Origin: Firm-04 sp964479595
GTDB taxonomy: Bacteria > Bacillota > Clostridia > Oscillospirales > Ruminococcaceae
Length of the DNA stretch: 20,618 nucleotides
Reading direction: 5' to 3'
Assembly (NCBI GenBank): GCA_964479595.1
Contig: CAYZMU010000022.1
Location: 1-20,618 of the forward strand
This document shows, one piece after another, positions 7,204-13,983 of the stretch. The notes under the pieces are model-generated. The model worked only from the letters and a program-made list of their open reading frames with translations. It was not told the origin of the DNA and did not search any database. The first letter of the stretch is position 1. The number at the start of each line of letters is the position of its first letter. A program made the position numbers and the translations under genes.

Positions 7204-8358
7204 TTATGTTTCACTTTCCGCGTCGTAAAAGATGCGGTATTTCCTGACATTGTGCGTGTAGGCGCTGATGACGAGCCCCAGACACAGGTACATGGAAACC
7301 ATCGCCGTGCCCCCCGCGCTGTAGAACGGCAGCGGAATGCCGATGACGGGCAGGACCTTGAGCACCATGCCGATATTCATCAGGTCGTGCGTGAACAGAA
7401 TGGCGAAAACGCCCATGCAGATGGTTTTTCCCATCGTGTCCTTCGCCGCGCGGCTGTCCGAGAAAACCCGTAAACAGATAAGCGCGAGCAGCAGCAGCGT
7501 CACAACCGCCCCGACAAACCCGAACGCCTCGCCGATGAAAGCGAAGATGAAGTCGTTGTGCATTTCCGGAACGGAAACATAGCTGTCCGCGCGCAGCCCG
7601 AGCCCGAAAAGCCCTCCCGCGCGCAGCGCCTTGATGCCCAGATCCTGCTGGTATTCCAGCCCCAGAGGGTCCGTTCCGGGGTGCAGCAGGACAAGAATGC
7701 GCTTTCTGTGGACTTCCCCGAAGACATAGTTCCAAAGGATGTAGATTCCCACAGGCAGAATCAGAAGCCCCAGCAGCAGATACCGCAGCGAAAGCCCCGC
7801 CGCGAAGAGCATGAAGACGACCATCGCGAGGAAGATGACCGCGGTGCCGTAGTCGCCCTGCAGCGCGACAATCCCGACAGGCACCGCCGCGTGGAGCAGC
7901 AGCAGAAGCAGCACGTGCGGGCGGTTGATTTTGTCCGCGCACTTGGAGATGTGGTAGGAAAACGTCAGCAGGAACACGAGCTTCAAAATCTCCGAGGGCT
8001 GCAGCTGCACAAACCCCAGATCCAGCCAGTTGCGGTCGTCCGCGCCCTGACGGCCGTAGCCCAGAGAAGTGAAAGTCAGCGCCATGAGCGCGAGCGCGGG
8101 CGGGACATAGAGAAACCAGAACTTGGCGAGCTTGTGGTAGTCAATCGCCGCGAGCAGAAACGCCCCCGCGAGCCCCAGCCCCATGGACGCCAGCTGCACA
8201 ATCCAGTCGTTGGGGAGGACTTTGTCGCTGATCTGGCGCGCCGACATGGTGTAGAGCATGACGACGCTCGTCCCCGCGCAGACCGTGACCAGCAGAATGA
8301 GAACCAAATCCACACGCCCAAAAAAGCGGCGAAACCGTTCCGCGAGCATTGATTTCAA
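7204..8358 (-). CDS. rodA: SEDS-family peptidoglycan glycosyltransferase, RodA/FtsW type
   Basis: This encodes about 384 residues with roughly ten hydrophobic helices. SEDS proteins polymerise lipid II into glycan strands with a partner class B PBP. Visible family features are NWLDLGFVQLQPSEILKL, QGDYGTAV, the extracellular loop HPGTDPLGLEYQ with its conserved Asp, GGLFGLGL, NDFIFAFIGEAFGFVG and a final PFYSAGG segment. RodA is favoured over FtsW because this is an elongation-type sequence outside a dcw cluster; no PBP2 gene is in the window. The start is uncertain. TTG at 8358 lies about 10 bases after an AAAGGGGTG site, while ATG at 8349 is too far (19 bases). A longer frame from 8448 would run into comM and is unlikely. 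Confidence 0.85.
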   Translation of the reverse strand: MKSMLAERFRRFFGRVDLVLILLVTVCAGTSVVMLYTMSARQISDKVLPNDWIVQLASMGLGLAGAFLLAAIDYHKLAKFWFLYVPPALALMALTFTSLGYGRQGADDRNWLDLGFVQLQPSEILKLVFLLTFSYHISKCADKINRPHVLLLLLLHAAVPVGIVALQGDYGTAVIFLAMVVFMLFAAGLSLRYLLLGLLILPVGIYILWNYVFGEVHRKRILVLLHPGTDPLGLEYQQDLGIKALRAGGLFGLGLRADSYVSVPEMHNDFIFAFIGEAFGFVGAVVTLLLLALICLRVFSDSRAAKDTMGKTICMGVFAILFTHDLMNIGMVLKVLPVIGIPLPFYSAGGTAMVSMYLCLGLVISAYTHNVRKYRIFYDAESET

Positions 8359-8377
8359 GGATTTCGCGCACCCCTTT

Positions 8378-9904
8378 CTAGTTCGGCTGCCAGTACTTGC
8401 GGTCCAAAGTCCGGAACTGCACCGCCTCCATGATGTGCTGTTCGTCAATCACTTCCGCCCCGCTCAAATCCGCGCTCGTCCGCGCCACTTTCAGCAGACG
8501 GTCATACGCGCGCGCGGAGAGCCCCAGCTTGTCAAACACGGCCTTGAGGCGCTGCTTGGCGCGGTCAGTGAGCGGACAGAAACGGCTCAGCGTGTCGGGC
8601 GTAATCCGCGCGTTGCAGCCTATCTGCGTGCCGCGAAAACGCTCGGTCTGGATGGCGCGCGCCGCCACCACGCGCTCTCGGATCTGCGCGCTCGTCTCCT
8701 CGGGCTTGTCGGAATTTAAGTCGTCAAAGGAAACCGGCGCCGCCTCCACGTGCAGGTCAAAACGGTCCAGCAGCGGCCCGGAAACCCGGCTTAGATAGTT
8801 CGCCACCGCGCTTCGCGTGCAGGTGCATTTGCGCGTCGGGTGGCCGTAGTAGCCGCAGGGACAGGGGTTCATCGCCGCGATAAGCATAATCGAGCAGGGG
8901 TACCGCACCGTCCCCGCCGCGCGCGAAATCGTGACTTCTCTGTCCTCGAGCGGCTGGCGCAGAATCTCGAGCGTCCTGCGGTCAAATTCCGCCAGTTCAT
9001 CCAGAAACAGCAACCCGTTGTGCGCGAGGGAAATCTCCCCCGGGCGCGGAATGGAGCCGCCGCCCGCCAGCCCCGCCGCCGAAATCGTGTGGTGGGGGGA
9101 GCGAAACGGTCTGCGCGTCACGAGCGGATGCTTGGAATCGAGAAGCCCCGCCACGGAATGGACCTGCGTGGTCTCAATGGATTCCTCGAAGGTGAGGCCC
9201 GGCAGAATCCCCGGGACGCGCTTGGCGAGCATACTCTTGCCCGAACCCGGCGGCCCTATCAGCAGCGCGTTGTGACCGCCCGCCGCGGCGAGTTCCAGCG
9301 CGTATTTCGCGGTGCTCTGCCCGTGCACGTCCGAAAAATCCGGGATATCCTCCTCCCGCGTTTCGGGGAGCCCCGTGTGCGGTGTGCGCTCGAGCGGTTC
9401 GCGCCCTTCCAAGGCGCTGAGGAGCGCGCCCGTACTCGGCACGCCGTAGACCTCCACGCCCTCGACCGCCGCGGCCTCGCGCGCGTTTTCCAGCGGGACA
9501 TACATCCTTCGGATGCCGCTCTCCTTGGCGAGCAGCGTCATGGGAAGGACACCGTTGACGCTCCGCACATCGCCGTTTAGGGAAACCTCGCCTATCAGTG
9601 CCGCGTCGTCGGGCACACGCACCCGCCCCAGCGCGCAAAGAATCGCCGTGAAAATCGCCAAGTCGTGCATACTGCCGTTCTTGCGCCGGTCCGCGGGCGC
9701 GAGATTGACCACGCAGTTATTGAGCGGAAAGGCAATGCCGCTCGCGTAGAGCGCGGATTTGATTCGTTCCCGGCTCTCCTGCACGGCGGCGTCCGCGAGC
9801 CCGACGATTTCAAAGCGCGGAATGCCCTTGCTCAGCTGAATTTCCACATCCACCGGGAAAGCGTTCAGTCCGAAAAGCCCGAAACTGCGTATTTTCGCAA
9901 ACAA
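8378..9904 (-). CDS. comM: ComM/YifB-family AAA+ ATPase (Mg-chelatase-like)
   Basis: This is 508 residues, full length for ComM. ComM is a hexameric helicase that promotes branch migration when transformed DNA is integrated into the chromosome; many non-competent bacteria also carry it. The N-terminal domain (VEIQLSKGIPRFEIVGLAD, GSMHDLAI) precedes the AAA+ core. Walker A is GPPGSGKS at 217-224 and Walker B is LLFLDELAEF near 299-308. A Cys-rich NPCPCGYYGHPTRKCTC segment and an LDRFDLHVE sensor region follow. The start is TTG at 9904, with AAAGGAAGG seven bases upstream; no better ATG is near. The gene lies between an unknown membrane protein and rodA, an unusual setting that says little about competence here. 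Confidence 0.95.
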   Translation of the reverse strand: MFAKIRSFGLFGLNAFPVDVEIQLSKGIPRFEIVGLADAAVQESRERIKSALYASGIAFPLNNCVVNLAPADRRKNGSMHDLAIFTAILCALGRVRVPDDAALIGEVSLNGDVRSVNGVLPMTLLAKESGIRRMYVPLENAREAAAVEGVEVYGVPSTGALLSALEGREPLERTPHTGLPETREEDIPDFSDVHGQSTAKYALELAAAGGHNALLIGPPGSGKSMLAKRVPGILPGLTFEESIETTQVHSVAGLLDSKHPLVTRRPFRSPHHTISAAGLAGGGSIPRPGEISLAHNGLLFLDELAEFDRRTLEILRQPLEDREVTISRAAGTVRYPCSIMLIAAMNPCPCGYYGHPTRKCTCTRSAVANYLSRVSGPLLDRFDLHVEAAPVSFDDLNSDKPEETSAQIRERVVAARAIQTERFRGTQIGCNARITPDTLSRFCPLTDRAKQRLKAVFDKLGLSARAYDRLLKVARTSADLSGAEVIDEQHIMEAVQFRTLDRKYWQPN

Positions 9905-9927
9905 CGCGCTGCCTTCCTTTCCTTAAG

Positions 9928-10830
9928 TCATTTCTGCTGTTCGTCCCGCATTCTGCGAAGTCTTTGGCGCACTTCCTCCGCGTCGGGGAGCGGCTGTCCT
10001 GACTCTTTGCGCCCCGAGACCGCCTCCCGCGCCATATCTTCCAGCACCACGTCGGAATGCTCTGAAACGCTCTCCTCCGCGCGCCCGGGCTGCGCTTCCT
10101 GAGCAAACTCCCCCAGCTGCTCCACGGCAATTTCCGGGGCGGGGCTTTGGGGCGCGGCGGGCTTTTGGGGCGCGGGGGACTGCCGCGGGGTTTCCATCTC
10201 GCTCAGCCCCATGTCCTCGGAAAGCTTTTCGGCGTTCTGAGCCGCCCGCTCGGTTTCGTCATGCCAGACCGGCGTCTCCACTTCGTCCATATGCTCGCTG
10301 CGCCGCGCCTGTGTCACATACGCGGGCGCCTCATAGCGCTGCTCGATATCGGCGTTGAGCGAGAACTGCGGATACCCGGGCTCCCTTTTGAGCCGCTCTT
10401 CCTCCATACAGTTCGCCAGAAACCATACCTCCACGGCGGCCTCCGAGCCCGCGAGCAGGAGATTGCCTATCGACAGCATGATCCCGCCGCGAAAGAGAAT
10501 GTAGAGCGCCAGCCCGACGGAAAACCCCAGAAGGAGCACCCCGGCGTACTTGCTGCGCATGCCCGCCCAGAAATTCAGCACTATCACGACAAGCGCGAAA
10601 ATAATCTGAATCGCGCCCACCTGCATTCCGTAATACCAGTATTCCGCGCCGTGCAAGTCCTCCCGCTGCGAGTTCTTCGCGACAGCGTAGATCGCGAAAA
10701 AGAAGAACAGCAGGGCGATGGCAAGGCGCAGCCCGAACGCGATATTGCTGTTGTGCTTTACCTTCATCATCGCGAGCCGGTTGCGTTCATAACGCTCCTG
10801 CAGTTCCGGTGTCACCTGACTGATGTCCAT
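9928..10830 (-). CDS. Four-helix membrane protein with Pro/Glu-rich tail, third member of a tandem family
   Basis: This 300-residue protein has no family I can name. Residues 1-30 are charged (QERYERNRLAMMKVKHN), four hydrophobic segments follow (about 31-51, 68-89, 94-113 and 117-141), then a long cytoplasmic tail. GYPQF (152-156) lies about ten residues after the last helix and matches GYPEF and GFPLF at the same place in the two genes upstream. The tail carries a Pro/Gln/Ala stretch (QSPAPQKPAAPQSPAPEI) and ends in an amphipathic DAEEVRQRLRRM peptide. The ATG has a GAGGCGAACAGG leader and lies about 12 bases after the probable end of the gene before it. A stop-to-start gap of 23 bases leads to comM. 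Confidence 0.75.
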   Translation of the reverse strand: MDISQVTPELQERYERNRLAMMKVKHNSNIAFGLRLAIALLFFFFAIYAVAKNSQREDLHGAEYWYYGMQVGAIQIIFALVVIVLNFWAGMRSKYAGVLLLGFSVGLALYILFRGGIMLSIGNLLLAGSEAAVEVWFLANCMEEERLKREPGYPQFSLNADIEQRYEAPAYVTQARRSEHMDEVETPVWHDETERAAQNAEKLSEDMGLSEMETPRQSPAPQKPAAPQSPAPEIAVEQLGEFAQEAQPGRAEESVSEHSDVVLEDMAREAVSGRKESGQPLPDAEEVRQRLRRMRDEQQK

Positions 10831-10842
10831 CCTGTTCGCCTC

Positions 10843-11713
10843 TTATCTCTTATGTTTTTTCTTCTTCTTTTTGTTATGGTTCTGATTCTGCNNNNNNNNN
10901 NNNNNNNNNNNNNNNNNNNNNNNNNNNNNNNNNNNNNNNNNNNNNNNNNNNNNNNNNNNNNNNNNNNNNNNNNNNNNNNNNNNNNNNNNNNTCTGTCTTT
11001 TCCCCGGTATTCCTGACATTGTCGATATGTTTTTGCAGCTCCGCCGCGAGATTGTCCACCTTTTCGTCCTTCTGGTGCTGCGCGCGCGCCTTTTTCTTGC
11101 GCCGCAGCGAATAATCCGTGGTGAACAGCGTGGATTTTGTCAGATGTTCTCCTTTATGCGCCAGCAGCGTCTGGACCACGATATCCGATTTGTCAATGGT
11201 CATGGTCTCCTGAAATTCCGGGTAGCCCTCTATCTGCGAGAGACTGGATTCGCGGTTCATCGCGCGCATCGCGTAAAAATAATTGACCGACCCGACCGCG
11301 CCGATAATCGCGGAGAGATACTCGCCCTTGACAATCCCCACAATCATGATGATCAGATACCACGCCATCAGGAAAATATTCAGCACCCGGAAATTCGACC
11401 ACGCGAGGTAGGCGAAGACAATGACAATCAGCGCGATGACAATCTGGAAAATGCCCCCCGCCAGCACCATGCCCGCGCCCTCGAAATGCTCAAACGGCTT
11501 ACTCAGCAGTGAGAAGCCCTCGATAAACTGACGGAACACCGACAGCACGCAGACCAGAAGGCATATGCCGAGATTGACCGAGAACGCGCGCTGGTATTCG
11601 CGCTCAATCTCCCGCATCTGCACGCGGCAGTATTCATAATGGGATTCGTCTTTCTCAAAATGGACAATGTTCGGTTTTTCGTCCTCAAACGGATTTTTGT
11701 TTTCCATCGCCAT
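10843..11713 (-). CDS. Four-helix membrane protein interrupted by an assembly gap, second member of a tandem family
   Basis: The 5' part (11713 to 10992) encodes about 240 residues; the rest is lost in 100 Ns. The start is the ATG at 11713 (MAMENKNPF), with GGAGG nine bases upstream. It overlaps the end of the previous gene by 29 bases. Four hydrophobic segments (about 44-64, 80-105, 109-128 and 131-150) are followed by GYPEF at 163-167, as in both neighbours. The C-terminal part is charged, with an RRKKKARAQ stretch. Past the gap, the naive frame stops at 10874. Another frame gives a basic tail (QNQNHNKKKKKKHKR) ending at 10843, only 12 bases before the next ATG, and I take this as the true end. 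Function is unknown and length uncertain. Confidence 0.65.
10892..10991. other. Assembly gap of 100 Ns
   Basis: There are exactly 100 undetermined bases, the usual placeholder for a scaffold join of unknown size. It breaks the C-terminal coding region of the second tandem membrane protein. The bases on the left are a Lys-coding, A-rich tract on the minus strand (AAAAAGAAGAAGAAAAAAC), so the gap may cover a low-complexity stretch that the assembler could not cross. The real distance and the reading frame across it are not known. Confidence 0.98.
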
Positions 11714-12599
11714 ATCCCTTTCCCTCCAGCTGCCGCAGCGCCTCCAGAATCTCCGCGTCATCGTCTGAATCCGATGAAGGCGGCGCCTCCATGGGCACGT
11801 TCACCTCATCCATCGCCGCAACCCCGCTCATGATTGCCTCGCCCTGCCCCGCGGCGGGCTGTATCTCCGGCGCGCTCGGGGGCGGCGGAGGGGCAATATC
11901 CTCCAGCGTGTCCATCACCCCGGGCACATACGCGTGCGAGCGTTCCTCGCCGCGAGCGGGCTCGCGCAGTCTGTCCTGATAGCCCGTCAGTTTCTCCGGT
12001 ATAATCCGCGCCATGCCGTTGTCGTCTAAAATGTCTAACATATCGCCCTGCCCGTCGGCGTTCTCAACAAAAACCCCGCCCTCTTTCTGTGACTGCTCCG
12101 CGGCGGCAATGGCGCGCTTCTGCATCACTTTCTCCTGCGCCTTCTGCGCGAGCGCGCGGTCGTTGTAGCTGACGTCAAAGAGTGGGAAGCCGTCCTCCTG
12201 CGAAAGGCGCTGCCACTCTCTCTGCAGCGGCAGCAGCACGGCCTCATAGACCTCCGCGACAATCACAAACGGCCTCATCCACGCGCCGAGGTAATTCGCG
12301 AGAATCCCGAGCGGTATGGACACAATCATCCAGAAAACCGTCACCCTCATCTCGCGCCGGTGCAGCGCGTACACGGCGCCAAAGCCTATCCCTAAATTGC
12401 ACACACCGCCCAGGAAGGGTCTTACGGAATCCGTAATGCTGTCGAGAAACCCCATAAAGATATCCGTAACCACCACAAAGCCCAGAAGAATGTACAGCAC
12501 CCAGCCCAGAACATCAAACATCCCGTCGAGGTGTTTCTTCTTGGCGCGCAGTCTCGCGTTTCGTCTGTCGCGCTCCTCGTCTGTGTAAATGCTTGCCAT
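11685..12599 (-). CDS. Four-helix membrane protein with acidic tail, first member of a tandem family
   Basis: I do not recognise this 304-residue protein. A charged N-terminus (MASIYTDEERDRRNARLRAK) is followed by four hydrophobic segments (about 28-50, 60-80, 84-106 and 108-125). The cytoplasmic tail carries GFPLF at 137-141, matching GYPEF and GYPQF in the next two genes. The tail includes a helical Ala/Lys/Gln-rich part, a PPPPPS run and an acidic end with DDDAEILEALRQLEG, which resembles the end of the third gene. It is the first gene of the long operon: its ATG lies about 30 bases after the predicted transcription start, with GAGGAAAGG upstream. No signal peptide or enzyme motif is seen. 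An envelope role is only guessed from rodA downstream. Confidence 0.78.
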   Translation of the reverse strand: MASIYTDEERDRRNARLRAKKKHLDGMFDVLGWVLYILLGFVVVTDIFMGFLDSITDSVRPFLGGVCNLGIGFGAVYALHRREMRVTVFWMIVSIPLGILANYLGAWMRPFVIVAEVYEAVLLPLQREWQRLSQEDGFPLFDVSYNDRALAQKAQEKVMQKRAIAAAEQSQKEGGVFVENADGQGDMLDILDDNGMARIIPEKLTGYQDRLREPARGEERSHAYVPGVMDTLEDIAPPPPPSAPEIQPAAGQGEAIMSGVAAMDEVNVPMEAPPSSDSDDDAEILEALRQLEGKGYGDGKQKSV

Positions 12600-12636
12600 C
12601 CGCTACGCCGCCTTTCCTCAAAATCCCCCATCTTCC

Positions 12637-12665
12637 ATTATACCACAAAAGAACCGAAATGTAAA
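12637..12665 (-). promoter_or_regulatory. Sigma-A type promoter for the membrane-protein/comM/rodA/proBA/gat operon
   Basis: On the minus strand, TTTACA (12665..12660) and a perfect TATAAT (12642..12637) are 17 bases apart, and TGG directly before the -10 gives an extended -10. Initiation is expected near 12630, about 30 bases before the first ATG at 12599. It lies just downstream of the serS terminator, so it starts a new unit. Confidence 0.85.
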
Positions 12666-12670
12666 GACAC

Positions 12671-12709
12671 CAAAACCAAAAACCCGGCTGCTTCCCGTGA
12701 AACAGCCGG
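12671..12709 (-). terminator. Rho-independent terminator after serS
   Basis: Nine bases after the serS stop, the minus strand folds as CCGGCTGTTTC-ACGG-GAAGCAGCCGG (12709..12684): seven G/C-rich pairs, a T-G wobble and three further pairs around a four-base loop. It is followed by GTTTTTGGTTTTG. It ends the parA-parB-guaB-flavodiiron-serS unit and insulates it from the promoter about 20 bases further on. Confidence 0.88.
12689..12704. promoter_or_regulatory. parS-like 16-mer inside the serS terminator hairpin
   Basis: The plus strand reads TGCTTCCCGTGAAACA, which matches the Bacillota parS consensus TGTTTCACGTGAAACA at 14 of 16 positions with the right half-site intact. parS is the loading site for ParB, and parB lies about 4.6 kb away in the same unit. 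The hairpin itself explains much of the symmetry, so this may be chance. A single degenerate site would probably bind weakly. Confidence 0.3.
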
Positions 12710-12717
12710 TCGGAATT

Positions 12718-13962
12718 TTATCCGCGGGGCGCTATGACCTCGCAGCCCATGAACGGGCGCAGCACCTCGGGCACCAGAACCGTGCCGTCGGGCTGCTGAT
12801 ACGCCTCGAGAATCGCCGCGATGACGCGCGGCGTCGCCATCCCCGAGCCGTTGAGCGTGTAGGCAACGTGCTTTTTGCCCTCCGCGTCCTTATAGAAGAT
12901 CTTCGCGCGGCGCGCCTGATAGTCGCTGAAATGCCCCACAGAGGAGACCTCCAGCCATCTGTCCGCGCCCGGCGCGTAGACCTCGATGTCATAGCAGCGC
13001 CCGTATTTGTCGCCCATGTCCCCCGTGCAGAGATCGAGAATCCGCCACTGCAGCTTTAAATCCTCGATAATGCGCAGGCAGTCCCTGAGCAGGTCCTCAA
13101 GCTCCGCGCGGCAGTTTTGCGGCTCGACAATCTTGACAAGCTCCACCTTGTGGAACTCATGCACCCGCTGCAGACCGCGCGTGTCCTTCCCCGCGCTGCC
13201 CGCCTCCCGCCGAAAACAGACCGTGTAGCCGCAGCGGTACTGCGGCAGCTGCCCCGGCTCGAAAGTCGTCTCCGCGAATGTCCCCGTAAGCGGAACCTCC
13301 GCCGTCGGAATCAGCCACAAATCGTCCTTTTCGCAGTGGTACTGCTCCTCCGCGAACTTGGGCAGATGCCCCGTGAACGTGAGCGTGCGCGAGGAAACCA
13401 TGTGCGGGGGAATCACTTCTAAGTACTTTCCGCTGTGCAGCCCCAGCGCGTACGTCACGAGCGCGCGCAGCAGTTTCGCGCCGGCGCCCTTGTACATCGC
13501 GAACATGGAGCCCGAGATTTTGCTCGCCATCTCCGCGTCCAGAATGTCCAGATCCTTCGCGACTTCCCAGTGCGGGCGGAATTTCTCCACAGGCGCGCGG
13601 TAGTAGTCCTCGCACTCGCGCACCACCACATTGTCGCTGGCGTCGCGTCCGTCCGGGGCGTCTGAGTCGGGCAGGTTCGGGATATCCAGATGAATCACCC
13701 GGATTTGCTCCTCAAGCTCCGCGAGCGCCGCCTCGTCCTCGGAAATCGCGTCCCGCAGCGCGCGCTTTTCCTCCACAGACACGCTTTGGTCCTTCTTCCA
13801 CGCGTTTCTCTTCGCGCGCAGCTCGTCCAGCGCCGCCTGCTTGCCCTTTCTCTTCTCGAGCAGCCCCGCCAGCGTGTCGAGTTTGCTGACATCATAGCCC
13901 TTTCTGGCGAGCTGCGTCTTGACCATATCGAGGTCGGTTCGTACAAGATTCAAATCAATCAT
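12718..13962 (-). CDS. serS: Seryl-tRNA synthetase
   Basis: This is 414 residues, close to the usual 420-430. It charges tRNA(Ser) with serine in the cytoplasm. The N-terminal about 100 residues form the tRNA-binding coiled coil (Lys/Glu/Leu-rich, with KRNAWKKDQS). The class II catalytic core shows the TAEVPLT serine-site motif, motif 2 in CFRREAGSAGKDTRGLQRVHEF, and the SSVGHFSDYQARR and LNGSGMATPRV segments of motif 3. LNGSGMATPR differs from the commoner LNGSGLAVGR. The ATG has a GAGGAGGAG site. The gene lies 21 bases after the flavodiiron gene and is last in its operon, so there is no room for the T-box leader often found before serS in Bacillota. Confidence 0.97.
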   Translation of the reverse strand: MIDLNLVRTDLDMVKTQLARKGYDVSKLDTLAGLLEKRKGKQAALDELRAKRNAWKKDQSVSVEEKRALRDAISEDEAALAELEEQIRVIHLDIPNLPDSDAPDGRDASDNVVVRECEDYYRAPVEKFRPHWEVAKDLDILDAEMASKISGSMFAMYKGAGAKLLRALVTYALGLHSGKYLEVIPPHMVSSRTLTFTGHLPKFAEEQYHCEKDDLWLIPTAEVPLTGTFAETTFEPGQLPQYRCGYTVCFRREAGSAGKDTRGLQRVHEFHKVELVKIVEPQNCRAELEDLLRDCLRIIEDLKLQWRILDLCTGDMGDKYGRCYDIEVYAPGADRWLEVSSVGHFSDYQARRAKIFYKDAEGKKHVAYTLNGSGMATPRVIAAILEAYQQPDGTVLVPEVLRPFMGCEVIAPRG

Positions 13963-13983
13963 CGGCCGCTCCTCCTCAAAGTC

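Noticed and set aside
13963..13983. T-box riboswitch before serS
   Set aside because: Only 21 bases separate serS from the flavodiiron gene, too little for a T-box, and no promoter or hairpin is seen.
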